Shown one piece after another: positions 33,929 through 42,034 of a DNA stretch of 45,489 bases. Position numbers and translations under genes: made by a program. The notes below the pieces were generated by a model, which ran no database searches, was not told where the DNA came from, and saw only the letters and a list, made by a program, of their open reading frames with translations. Position 1 is the first letter of the stretch. Every line of letters starts with the position of its first letter. Source of the stretch: an uncultured Eubacterium sp. (GTDB lineage Bacteria > Bacillota > Clostridia > Lachnospirales > Lachnospiraceae); assembly GCA_910579145.1 (NCBI GenBank), contig CAJTTQ010000012.1:5173-50661 (forward strand), in the 5' to 3' direction.

Positions 33929-34042
33929 GGTTCATTCTTTTAAATCCGGCTAACTCAGTCAACCCTTTTAATATTCAATTTAATTTAGACTGAGATTAGT
34001 AACATCTTTTGATAGTCCTAATCAAACTACTTTTGAAAAATT

Positions 34043-34134
34043 ATACATTCCTTGCTTTTGTCAGGAAAGGCTGCGAGGTTTTGGAGGTATTTGCACGCTG
34101 AACGTTGCATCACGCACTTGAAATGTGATTTACA
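34043..34134 (+). repeat. Direct repeat, copy 2 (truncated GH31 3' end)
   Basis: Ninety-two bases duplicating 33392-33482. It begins mid-codon relative to the GH31 gene and ends exactly at the TTTACA that serves as the -35 box of the next gene, so the original GH31-to-regulator junction is preserved here. Confidence 0.95.
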
Positions 34135-34157
34135 ATGCGTCTAAATGGAACTATAAT
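34129..34157 (+). promoter_or_regulatory. Promoter of HTH-PNPOx regulator gene
   Basis: TTTACA (34129-34134), 17 bases, TATAAT (34152-34157). In repeat copy 1 the same TTTACA is followed by unrelated sequence with no -10 box. Confidence 0.75.
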
Positions 34158-34176
34158 AGATGGCAGAGGTGATCAC

Positions 34177-34779
34177 ATGACGACGGGAGAAAAATTAGCA
34201 TTACTACGTAAGAAAAAAGGATTGACGCAGGAGGAATTATCTGAACAGCTGGATGTTTCCAGGCAGTCTGTTTCCCGCTGGGAGATGGATGTATCTTTTC
34301 CGGAAACAGAAAAACTGATTAAACTAAGTAAAATTTTTGCGTGCAGTATCGATTTTCTGCTCAATGAAGCTGTTACAGCGGAAGAGGAGAAAACAGAGGG
34401 GGCGTGGACGGCTCGGGATTGCTATTCGTTTATCCGAAAGTGCGGCTATTTTTTTCTTGCGACGTCTGTAAATGGCCGGCCGCGGTTAAGGCCATTTGGT
34501 ATGATCTATGAAAAAGAGGATGTTTTGTTTATCGCAACCGATACACGGAAAAGTGTGTATTATGATCTGACAGAAAATCCCCGGGTGGAGATCGCAAGTT
34601 ATCATCCGGCGACACACAAATGGATCCGTATTGGCGCGGAAGCCATCGTGGAACGTTCAAATCAGTTGAGAGAAGAAATGATGGATCACTTCCCGAACCT
34701 CAGAAGATCATATCAGGAGGAAGAACAATTGTATCTTGTGATCTACAGGCTGCGATTGGATGACATTGAGATCAAGTGA
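34177..34779 (+). CDS. XRE regulator fused to a pyridoxamine-5'-phosphate-oxidase-like domain
   Basis: A 200-residue protein. Residues 1-65 are an XRE helix-turn-helix (LRKKKGLTQEELSEQLDVSRQSVSRWEMDVSFPETEKL). Residues about 85-200 are a split-barrel flavin-binding fold of the PNPOx family (CGYFFLATSVNGRPRLRPFGMIYEKED, FIATDTRKSVYYDLTENPRVEIASY). Such fusions may sense flavin or F420-like cofactors, or redox state, but no ligand is established here. The ATG at 34177 has AGAGGTGATC upstream; a start at 34135 would lie inside the promoter. A decayed PNPOx-like gene follows 27 bases after, so the two formed an operon. Confidence 0.82.
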   Translation: MTTGEKLALLRKKKGLTQEELSEQLDVSRQSVSRWEMDVSFPETEKLIKLSKIFACSIDFLLNEAVTAEEEKTEGAWTARDCYSFIRKCGYFFLATSVNGRPRLRPFGMIYEKEDVLFIATDTRKSVYYDLTENPRVEIASYHPATHKWIRIGAEAIVERSNQLREEMMDHFPNLRRSYQEEEQLYLVIYRLRLDDIEIK

Positions 34780-34806
34780 ATACAAGTGAAGTGGAGGCGG
34801 ACGCAG

Positions 34807-35149
34807 ATGGAAAAATTAAATGAGGAAACAAAAAGGCTGATGGAGGAGCGGTTTGGAAAAGATAGTATCATTGCACTGGCAACGATGGAACATGAGATGC
34901 CGCATGTAAGATACGTCAACGCGCATTATGAAGATGGCGCGTTTTATGTCATTACCTATGGCCTTTCCAATAAAATGAGGCAGATCGAGGGAAATCCAGA
35001 TGTCGCGATTGCCGGTGATTGGTTTACTGCGCATGGAAAAGGGGAAAATCTGGGCTTTTTTGGCAGGGAGGAGCATCCTTTGTATCCGGCTTACAGAGGG
35101 AGTTTTGTTTTCACATGGGACACGGTTTGATATTGATTTTCGCAAATAA
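34807..35149 (+). pseudogene. PNPOx-like flavin-binding protein gene with internal deletion
   Basis: The frame from the ATG at 34807 (GGAGG ten bases upstream) encodes a split-barrel protein: MEKLNEETKRLMEERFGKDSI, ALATMEHEMPHVRYVNAHYEDGAFYVIT, HGKGENLGFFGREEH. It then runs out of frame and stops at 35130. The true C-terminus is visible in the next frame: CIRLTEGVLFSHGTRFDIDF to a stop at 35147-35149. Intact relatives of about 140 residues, as I recall them, carry some 25 more residues between these parts, so a deletion near 35073-35080 removed them and shifted the frame. It probably makes no working protein. It lies in operon with the HTH-PNPOx gene. Confidence 0.65.
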
Positions 35150-35257
35150 CGAACTTTTTGAATGCTAACTTCCTTAAAAAAGTCAAGAAACGAAATAGCG
35201 GATGATATATAATACAGTTACATCGCGATGTTACTGGAATCAGAAAGGAGTTCGATG

Positions 35258-36742
35258 ATGAGTTTTTCAACACATACACGAGCCATGATCCGCTATATCG
35301 AAGCCCATCTCCAGGGAGATCATTTTGATTACAAAGAAATGTCAGACTGGATTGGCTATTCCGAGGCGTATATGCGGGAATTGTTCCGCCGGAATACAGG
35401 CTGTTCCCTGTCATTCTATGTGAGGAAGCGAAAAATCCTGGCTTCCGCGTTTGATCTGATCCACTCGGATGCTTCTATTATGGATGTCGCGCTGCGATAT
35501 GGTTTTGCAAATCATGAAAGCTACACGCGGGCTTTTCGAAAACAGGTGGGCATGACGCCGAGCCGTTTTCGTAAGGAACGGCCGATCGTGGGAAAAGAGG
35601 AGCTGGCGCAGGGCGTGTACGGTATCGGACTCCCCGGAAAAAAAGAGCGAAGGAGCGATATCTGTATGAAGAAAGAACAGTATAAAGATAATGAGAGTAC
35701 GATCTTATACGGCGTGCCAAAAGTGGGATGGGGTACGTATGGCGGGAATACGCCGTATCCGATCTGCCTGAAAGCGTGCATGGATTATCTCGGCGAGGAT
35801 GTCAGTTATGAAGAGGTGATGGTGTCGGGTGGGGCGGCTTTTCGTCTGACATGGAATGAAGAAACGTGGGACCTGAGCAATGTAGATATTTACCATACGC
35901 TGGAGTCACAGGATGTCTATTATATAGGCGCGGGAGCGCTTGGGCGGGAATTTGGATTCCTGGGACGGGAGAAGCAGACTTCGAAAGAGGAATTCATCCG
36001 TTTTATCAGGAAGCATATCGACGAAGGCTACCCGTGTATTGCCCAAGGTATCATTGGCCCGCCCGAGGCGTGTGTGATCACCGGTTACCGGGATCGGGGA
36101 AATACGCTGCTTGGCTGGAACTTCTTTCAGGAAGATCCCGAATTTGGCGGCAGTGTGAAAACCGATGAGAGCGGTTATTTTATCTGTGATGACTGGTGGG
36201 AAAACAAGGATACCCATGGCGTTATGTGCATGGGAGCCATCCGGGCTGAACGGATTTCAAGGAAGGAGATATTGGAACATGCCGTGCGTGTCATGACAGG
36301 ACGGAAAGAAAACCAGTATGCGAAAGGGCTTTTCGCCTATGGTGCCTGGGAACGCATGCTGGGAAATGATGCGGATTTTCGCGCGGGAGATCATGATTCC
36401 CTTCTATTTGAGAAATGTCTGTGCTTAAACGATGCGATGACATGCCTGATTGACGGGAGAGGCTGTGCCGCCCGCTATTTCTCCCGTTTGGCGGGATTGC
36501 CGGACATATCGGAGAGAGAAAAGGAAGCGTTTGCGCACACGGCATCGTCATTTGAGCGGACGGAGAAAAGTATATGCCAAATGCGGGAGTTATTTGGCAA
36601 TTGGGAGGACATGGGTGCCAGATTATCGGATTCATCCGATGCGGGACTGCGGAAAAAGGCGTGCCAGTTTATCCGAGAGGCTAAAAAGTCGGATGAAGAG
36701 GCGTGGCAGTGGATGAAAAAAATAATTAAGGGGATAAAATGA
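35258..36742 (+). CDS. AraC helix-turn-helix fused to a papain-fold (BtrH-like) domain
   Basis: A 494-residue protein. Residues 1-105 contain two AraC-type helix-turn-helix motifs (FDYKEMSDWIGYSEAYMRELFRRNTG and ASIMDVALRYGFANHESYTRAFRKQVGMTP), here at the N-terminus instead of the usual C-terminus. Residues about 145-330 resemble the peptidase C39/BtrH N-terminal fold (TPYPICLKACMDYLG with Cys, then ACVITGYRDRGNTLLGW). Where C39 enzymes have the catalytic His before the VITGY strand, this protein has Ala271-Cys, so it is probably a sensor, not a protease. The last 160 residues are helical with unknown function. The ATG at 35258 is chosen over 35228 and 35255 from the AAAGGAG spacing. A TATAAT lies at 35208-35213. 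Confidence 0.75.
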   Translation: MSFSTHTRAMIRYIEAHLQGDHFDYKEMSDWIGYSEAYMRELFRRNTGCSLSFYVRKRKILASAFDLIHSDASIMDVALRYGFANHESYTRAFRKQVGMTPSRFRKERPIVGKEELAQGVYGIGLPGKKERRSDICMKKEQYKDNESTILYGVPKVGWGTYGGNTPYPICLKACMDYLGEDVSYEEVMVSGGAAFRLTWNEETWDLSNVDIYHTLESQDVYYIGAGALGREFGFLGREKQTSKEEFIRFIRKHIDEGYPCIAQGIIGPPEACVITGYRDRGNTLLGWNFFQEDPEFGGSVKTDESGYFICDDWWENKDTHGVMCMGAIRAERISRKEILEHAVRVMTGRKENQYAKGLFAYGAWERMLGNDADFRAGDHDSLLFEKCLCLNDAMTCLIDGRGCAARYFSRLAGLPDISEREKEAFAHTASSFERTEKSICQMRELFGNWEDMGARLSDSSDAGLRKKACQFIREAKKSDEEAWQWMKKIIKGIK

Positions 36743-36771
36743 TCAGGATAAAATGATCTGAGAGGTTAGGC

Positions 36772-36800
36772 TTGTTTCCTTCTTTATTCTGTGCTATGAT
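36772..36800 (+). promoter_or_regulatory. Candidate promoter of glycogen phosphorylase gene
   Basis: TTGTTT (36772-36777), 17 bases, TATGAT (36795-36800), 42 bases before the start codon. Confidence 0.55.
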
Positions 36801-36841
36801 AAATAAGGCAATTTGGAGCATGGAAAGTGGAGGTAAAGATC

Positions 36842-39127
36842 ATGTTAGCGGAATTTCTAGGTGAAAAGTATGGAAAACGGATGGAAACTTGTACGGATCA
36901 GGAATTGTATGCCGCACTAGTCCAAATGACGAATGAACTGGCAGCGAAGCGGGTTGTGGATCACTCACAGACAGCGCATGCGCCGAACGAAGGAAACAAA
37001 AGAAAACTTTATTATATCTCGGCGGAGTTTTTGATCGGGAAGCTGCTCAGCAATAATCTGATCAACCTCGGTATTTACGAAGAGGTGAGAAAAGAGCTTG
37101 CGAAGGCGGGGAAGAAACTGAGCGTATTGGAGGAAATGGAGCCCGAGCCGTCGTTGGGAAATGGCGGTTTGGGCAGACTGGCTGCCTGCTTTTTGGATTC
37201 GGTGGCGACGCTTGGCCTGCCGGGAGATGGAATCGGTTTAAACTATCATTTTGGATTGTTCCGGCAGGTATTTAAAAAACGGCTGCAGAACGAGGAACCG
37301 AATCCGTGGATGGAAGAGGACGGGTGGCTCATTGACCGGAGGAGCCGGTTTGTCGTTTCGTTCGGAAAGTTTGACGTGACAGCTAAATTATATGATATTC
37401 TGGTAACCGGCTACGGAAATCGGACGAATGCTCTGCATTTATTCGATGCGGAACTTTTGGACGAGAGTATAGTAACGAGTGGGATTGATTTTGACAAATC
37501 GGAGATCGAGAAAAACCTGACGCTGTTTTTATATCCCGATGACAGCGATGAAGCTGGCCGGCTTTTGCGGGTATACCAGCAGTATTTTATGGTGAGCACG
37601 GCGGCGCAGTTTATTTTGCAGGAAGCCGAGGAGAGGGGAAGTGACCTGCATGATCTTTACGAGTATGCGGCGATCCAGATCAACGACACCCATCCATCGA
37701 TGGTGATCCCGGAACTGATCCGTCTTCTGATGCAGAGAGGGATCGCGATGGAAGAGGCGATCGAGATCACGACGGCGGTATGCGCGTATACCAATCACAC
37801 GATCCTTTCCGAAGCGCTGGAAAAATGGCCGGTATGTTTTCTCGAGGAGGTGGCGCCGAAGCTCGTGCCGATCATACGGGAGCTGGACCGCCGGGTGAAG
37901 GAAAAATACGACGACGAGTCGGTTTATATCATTGATAAAAATGAACTGGTCCATATGGCGCACATGGACATCCATTACGGACACAGCGTAAATGGTGTGG
38001 CCTATCTCCACACGGAAATTTTGAAAAAGAATGAACTGCATTCCTTTTATAAGATCTACCCGGAGAAATTTAATAATAAGACGAACGGCATTACGTTCCG
38101 CCGCTGGCTTCTTCACTGTAACCGGCCGCTGACGCGTTTTTTGGAGGAAACGATCGGGCCAGGCTTTAAAAGAGATGCGGAGGAACTGGAGAAATTGCTG
38201 GCATTCAGTGAGGATAAAGCCGTTCTTCAAAAGCTGCTTGCCATCAAACAGCGCAATAAGCACAAACTCGCAAAATATCTGAAGCGGACGCAGGGAATCA
38301 AACTAGATGAGGACTCCATTTTTGATATTCAGGTCAAGCGGCTTCATGAGTATAAGCGGCAGCAGTTGAACGCCCTGTACGCGATACACAAATATCTGGA
38401 TATCAAGAGCGGCAATCTGCCGAAAACGCCGATCACGCTCATCTTCGGAGCGAAGGCAGCACCGGCTTACACGATCGCCAAAGATATTATCCATCTGATC
38501 CTCTGTCTCCAGAAGATCGTGAAAAAAGATAAGGCGGTAAGGCAGTATCTCAATATTGTCATGGTGGAAAATTATAATGTGACACTGGCGGAAAAGCTGA
38601 TTCCGGCGTGTGATATATCGGAACAGATCTCGCTGGCCTCGAAAGAGGCGAGCGGCACCGGCAATATGAAATTTATGCTCAATGGCGCGGTAACGGTCGG
38701 AACGGAGGATGGCGCGAATGTAGAGATACACGAACTCGTGGGAGACGATAACATCTATATTTTCGGGGAAGACAGCGATACGGTTATAGCGAGGTATGAC
38801 AGAGGAGATTACTGTTCGAGGCAGTATTATGAAACGAATGCGGATCTGCGGCAGGCCGTGGACTTTATCATGAGTGACACGATGCGGAAAGTCGGAAAGA
38901 AGCAGTCATTGAAAAGACTTTACAACGAACTTTTGAATAAGGACTGGTTTATGACATTCCCTGATTTTGATGAATATGTTGCGGTGAAAGAACAGGCATA
39001 TGAGGACTACAGGGACAGACAGGCATGGGCAGAAAAGATGCTTATCAATATAGCAAAAGCCGGGTTTTTCTCTTCCGACCGGACGATCGCCCAGTACAAT
39101 GAAGAGATTTGGAAATTAGGAGAGTAA
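36842..39127 (+). CDS. glgP: Glycogen/starch/alpha-glucan phosphorylase
   Basis: A 761-residue GT35 phosphorylase that releases glucose-1-phosphate from alpha-1,4-glucans, with pyridoxal phosphate as cofactor. Key parts are EPSLGNGGLGRLAACFLDS, the QINDTHPSMVIPELIRLLM segment, NGITFRRWL, FDIQVKRLHEYKRQQLN and the cofactor lysine Lys610 in EASGTGNMKFMLNGAVTVGT. The N-terminal regulatory extension of animal enzymes is short, as in bacteria. GGAGGT eight bases before the ATG at 36842 decides the start. It stands alone, without glgBCAD genes nearby, and its end overlaps the stop of the convergent subtilase by 12 bases. Intracellular storage-glucan use is the likely role. Confidence 0.93.
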   Translation: MLAEFLGEKYGKRMETCTDQELYAALVQMTNELAAKRVVDHSQTAHAPNEGNKRKLYYISAEFLIGKLLSNNLINLGIYEEVRKELAKAGKKLSVLEEMEPEPSLGNGGLGRLAACFLDSVATLGLPGDGIGLNYHFGLFRQVFKKRLQNEEPNPWMEEDGWLIDRRSRFVVSFGKFDVTAKLYDILVTGYGNRTNALHLFDAELLDESIVTSGIDFDKSEIEKNLTLFLYPDDSDEAGRLLRVYQQYFMVSTAAQFILQEAEERGSDLHDLYEYAAIQINDTHPSMVIPELIRLLMQRGIAMEEAIEITTAVCAYTNHTILSEALEKWPVCFLEEVAPKLVPIIRELDRRVKEKYDDESVYIIDKNELVHMAHMDIHYGHSVNGVAYLHTEILKKNELHSFYKIYPEKFNNKTNGITFRRWLLHCNRPLTRFLEETIGPGFKRDAEELEKLLAFSEDKAVLQKLLAIKQRNKHKLAKYLKRTQGIKLDEDSIFDIQVKRLHEYKRQQLNALYAIHKYLDIKSGNLPKTPITLIFGAKAAPAYTIAKDIIHLILCLQKIVKKDKAVRQYLNIVMVENYNVTLAEKLIPACDISEQISLASKEASGTGNMKFMLNGAVTVGTEDGANVEIHELVGDDNIYIFGEDSDTVIARYDRGDYCSRQYYETNADLRQAVDFIMSDTMRKVGKKQSLKRLYNELLNKDWFMTFPDFDEYVAVKEQAYEDYRDRQAWAEKMLINIAKAGFFSSDRTIAQYNEEIWKLGE

Positions 39128-39982
39128 TTTTTCGACATTCAGCAGTCCCCACCCCTGGCTTCCGTGAGGGAGCGACAGGTCGGTACAGCTGTTTTTCAGC
39201 CGGACTTTCACGTCCTTTGGCGTGAGATCAGGATATTTTGAGAGAAGGAGCGCGATACTTCCACTGACTACAGGCGTAGCCATAGAAGTGCCGCTCTTTT
39301 TTATGTAGGCGTTTTGCAGCGCGTATTGATGGCAGCAGCTCGTGATCTGATAGCCGGGCGTAACGACGTCCGGCTTTTTGATACACAATGAGGTCGGGCC
39401 GACGCTGGAGTTGGAGTGCTTGCTATAGTATCCGACCGTAATGATCTTGCGGCTGTTTCCGGGGGCGCTGATGCTGTAGGGATTCGGGCCTTTATTGCCT
39501 GCCGAGGCGGTGACGACAATGCCCATATCCCATAATTCATTGACCTGCTGGACGAAGTTCGACGTTTCGTTGAACCGCTCGCTGTCTGCTGTGCCCACGG
39601 AAATGTTGACGATATTGATACCGAGCCGGCAGCGGTTCTGCATGACCCAGTGAATGCCGGAGATAATATGAGGGATCATGCCTTCCCCATTTTCGTCAAG
39701 GATCTTTACGGATACAATGCGGGCTTCCGGCGCCATGCCGCAAAATGTCCCCCGGCTGAGTAACCCGTTTCCAGCAGCGATGCCGGCGACATGCGTGCCG
39801 TGTCCATTGTCATCATAAGGGGTGCTTCTGCCGTTGATGGCGTCGTACCAGCCCGTGATGCGGGTTCCAAAATCCGGGTGGGCACAGATCCCACTGTCTA
39901 AAATAGCGATACAGCTTCCCTGACCGCGTATGCCCTGCGCATGGACCTGGTTTACATTGACGATTTCCCGTACACGATTCAT
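39116..39982 (-). CDS. Intracellular subtilisin-like serine protease (S8)
   Basis: A 288-residue S8 peptidase with a complete triad: Asp29 (AILDSG), His64 (GHGTHVAG) and Ser233 (GTSMATP); the oxyanion Asn is in ASAGNKG. There is no signal peptide and no prodomain, only a short N-terminus (MNRVREIVNVNQVHAQGIRG), which is like the intracellular subtilisins. Those have roles in protein turnover after exponential growth or during sporulation. GAGGGG lies upstream of the ATG within the motif GCAGAAATGAGG, which also precedes kdgK and the CPBP gene. It converges with glgP. It is only loosely similar to the longer S8 protease beside sigK. Confidence 0.88.
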   Translation of the reverse strand: MNRVREIVNVNQVHAQGIRGQGSCIAILDSGICAHPDFGTRITGWYDAINGRSTPYDDNGHGTHVAGIAAGNGLLSRGTFCGMAPEARIVSVKILDENGEGMIPHIISGIHWVMQNRCRLGINIVNISVGTADSERFNETSNFVQQVNELWDMGIVVTASAGNKGPNPYSISAPGNSRKIITVGYYSKHSNSSVGPTSLCIKKPDVVTPGYQITSCCHQYALQNAYIKKSGTSMATPVVSGSIALLLSKYPDLTPKDVKVRLKNSCTDLSLPHGSQGWGLLNVEKLLS

Positions 39983-40125
39983 GTTTTCCCCTCATTTCTG
40001 CACATGTTGATCTATATCATTTTGATCCGGATCATCTTCTGCCATTCGAAGTTATTTTCATTTTATGCGCAGATGTTGTTTCCGTGAATGGAAATCAGGG
40101 AAAACATATCGTGTCGGGGACGAGT

Positions 40126-40443
40126 TCAGCGAGCCCGGTCTACGCCGACCGAGGGAAGGCTGCTCAGATTATTTTCCTCATCGCTGTCGGGAAGGGATTT
40201 CAGGTATCTCGTATCTCCGCGGTGGGCAATGCCGACGCCGCGGATCTCGCCGGATTCGGCCAGCGCGACCCCTTCTTCCTTACTGACTGTCTGGCCGTCG
40301 GAAAGCTGGTAGCCGGTGATCTTCCCCCTCTGTTTTACGAGGCCGACGATGTTTTTCGCGTCGGAACGGGGTTCGGGGATTTCATCCAGTGCTGCCATAG
40401 GAAGGGCGCTGCGCAGATCTTTTGACTGGTTCATATCACTCAT
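40126..40443 (-). CDS. DUF3892 domain protein
   Basis: A 105-residue cytoplasmic protein. The region KNIVGLVKQRGKITGYQLSDGQTVSKEEGVALAESGEIRGVGIAHRGDTRYLKSLPDSDEENNL fits the DUF3892 pattern (a strand-rich fold with K-x-G-x-I-x-x-x-L-SDG, A-x-x-G-I-x-G-V-G, and YLRS-P near the end). The function of the family is not known. The ATG at 40443 is preferred to an in-frame ATG at 40455 because the ATGAGG six bases before it is a good ribosome binding site. It lies 144 bases from the subtilase on the same strand, so cotranscription is uncertain. Confidence 0.7.
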   Translation of the reverse strand: MSDMNQSKDLRSALPMAALDEIPEPRSDAKNIVGLVKQRGKITGYQLSDGQTVSKEEGVALAESGEIRGVGIAHRGDTRYLKSLPDSDEENNLSSLPSVGVDRAR

Positions 40444-40534
40444 AGTATGCCTCATTTCTTATTTCATTTTGCTGTTAGCATTTCCATCCCCGTCCTTTTT
40501 ATTCACATGCCGATGCGGACAGGGGGCGCAGGCA

Positions 40535-40563
40535 TTGACGCGCGCCACATTGTCGGTTATAAT
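40535..40563 (+). promoter_or_regulatory. Strong promoter of MBOAT operon
   Basis: TTGACG (40535-40540), 17 bases, TATAAT (40558-40563). Eleven of twelve consensus bases. It lies 31 bases before the ATG at 40594, which rules out the upstream in-frame start at 40447. Confidence 0.75.
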
Positions 40564-40593
40564 GGTTACAGACTTTTGGAATTGGGGATTGTT

Positions 40594-41976
40594 ATGGATC
40601 AGATGTTTTTGACGACAGGTCTTTTTGGGGCCTGTCTGTTACAGTACATACTGCCAAAACGGTATCGGGTCTATGTTCTCCTTTTTGCCAGTGTACTATT
40701 TTTTATCTGTGTTTCGCCGCCGGCATTGATTTATGTGACTGGAGTTACTGCCGTGTCGTATGTGGCAGGCAGGGCGCTGGAGAAAAGAAGGAGCAAATGG
40801 ATTGTGGGCGCTGTGACAGCCGCTATGGTTATCCTGTTCATTGGAATCAAGTACTCGATATTTTGGTGCGGGACATCACTCATCATTCCGATGGGGTTGT
40901 CCTATTATTCACTTATGGTGATCGGTTATCTTATGGAGGTGTATCGGGGGACTGTGCCGGCCGAACGGGATTTTGCCCGTTACGCACTGTTTGTCAGTTT
41001 CTTTCCGCAGGTGGTAGCGGGGCCGATCGGCCGCTATAAGGAACTTCGGCGCCAATACGAGGAAGGGCCGTCGTTTGACTTGACGGAGATCCGTGCCGGG
41101 GCTGTGATGGTACTCGTCGGATTTTTTCAGAAAATGGTTTTGGCGGATAATCTGCTCGTTCTCGTCAGAGGGATCTGTGAGGGGGAATTTGTGGGAATCT
41201 CCGTGATCTTTGCGATGCTTTTATATTCCCTTGTGATCTACTTTGACTTTGGCGGGTATTCCCTAATCGCCATTGGTGGCGCAAAGATGTTAGGCGTGCG
41301 GCTTATGGACAATTTTAATGCTCCGTACCGTGCGGTCTCCATACAGGAATTCTGGCGCAGATGGCATATATCTTTGAGTTCATGGTTTCGGGATTATGTC
41401 TACATTCCGTTTGGCGGCAGCCGGAACGGAGAGAGGAGAAGGGACGCGAATACCATGCTCGTATTCATACTGAGCGGGGCATGGCACGGCTCGCTGGCCG
41501 GATATCTGCTTTGGGGAGGTATCCATGGATGTTACCTCGTGGCAGGAAAGCGGACGAAAGCATTTCGTGACCGGCTTTTTGCCAGGGCCAGACAAAAAGA
41601 GCGGTTTGCGTGGCTGCAGCGAACCGCTGTGTATGTTCTCGTTTCGGTCGCCTGGGTTCCATTTTTCGCAGGGAAGCTGTGGAAAACGAGAGACTTATTT
41701 CTGCGGATGTTCGCCTTTTGTCCCTGGACTATGACCGACGGCAGTTTGATGGAACTTGGACTCAATGGGCCGATGATGGTCGTATGCGCGCTCGGGACCA
41801 TTTTCATGTTTGCCATTGATCATTATAATCAAAAAGCAGATTTTTATCGCTCGATTGCAAAAGACCACGCCTGGATCCGTTATGGTTTCTGTATTCTTAT
41901 GTTTTGCGCCATCATTTTAGCCGGGGCATACGGGACGCAGTATTACGCAACCGAATTTATATATGGACAGTTTTAA
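40594..41976 (+). CDS. MBOAT-family membrane-bound O-acyltransferase
   Basis: A 460-residue multi-pass membrane protein of the DltB/AlgI family, which moves acyl groups (usually acetyl) across the membrane to a surface polymer. Landmarks are FPQVVAGPIGRYKEL, FDFGGYSLIAIGGAKMLG, the conserved IQEFWRRWHISLSSWFRDYVYIPFGGS, and the invariant His298 in SGAWHGSL. About ten hydrophobic segments are visible. It is cotranscribed with an SGNH-type partner 58 bases later, a pair used to O-acetylate exopolysaccharides or wall polymers in Gram-positives and alginate in Pseudomonas. The acceptor polymer is unknown. A promoter just upstream fixes the start. Confidence 0.88.
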   Translation: MDQMFLTTGLFGACLLQYILPKRYRVYVLLFASVLFFICVSPPALIYVTGVTAVSYVAGRALEKRRSKWIVGAVTAAMVILFIGIKYSIFWCGTSLIIPMGLSYYSLMVIGYLMEVYRGTVPAERDFARYALFVSFFPQVVAGPIGRYKELRRQYEEGPSFDLTEIRAGAVMVLVGFFQKMVLADNLLVLVRGICEGEFVGISVIFAMLLYSLVIYFDFGGYSLIAIGGAKMLGVRLMDNFNAPYRAVSIQEFWRRWHISLSSWFRDYVYIPFGGSRNGERRRDANTMLVFILSGAWHGSLAGYLLWGGIHGCYLVAGKRTKAFRDRLFARARQKERFAWLQRTAVYVLVSVAWVPFFAGKLWKTRDLFLRMFAFCPWTMTDGSLMELGLNGPMMVVCALGTIFMFAIDHYNQKADFYRSIAKDHAWIRYGFCILMFCAIILAGAYGTQYYATEFIYGQF

Positions 41977-42034
41977 AAAGAGTGCGGCAGTATGCTTGAT
42001 TGGCTAAAGAGCAGCCGCACGACAGGGAGAGAAC

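Noticed and set aside
33483..34042. Insertion sequence
   Set aside because: No transposase frame and no terminal inverted repeats were found; the 91-bp duplication is too long for a typical target site.
37529..38263. 244-codon minus-strand frame inside glgP
   Set aside because: Antisense shadow of a well-conserved enzyme; no start signal or known domain.
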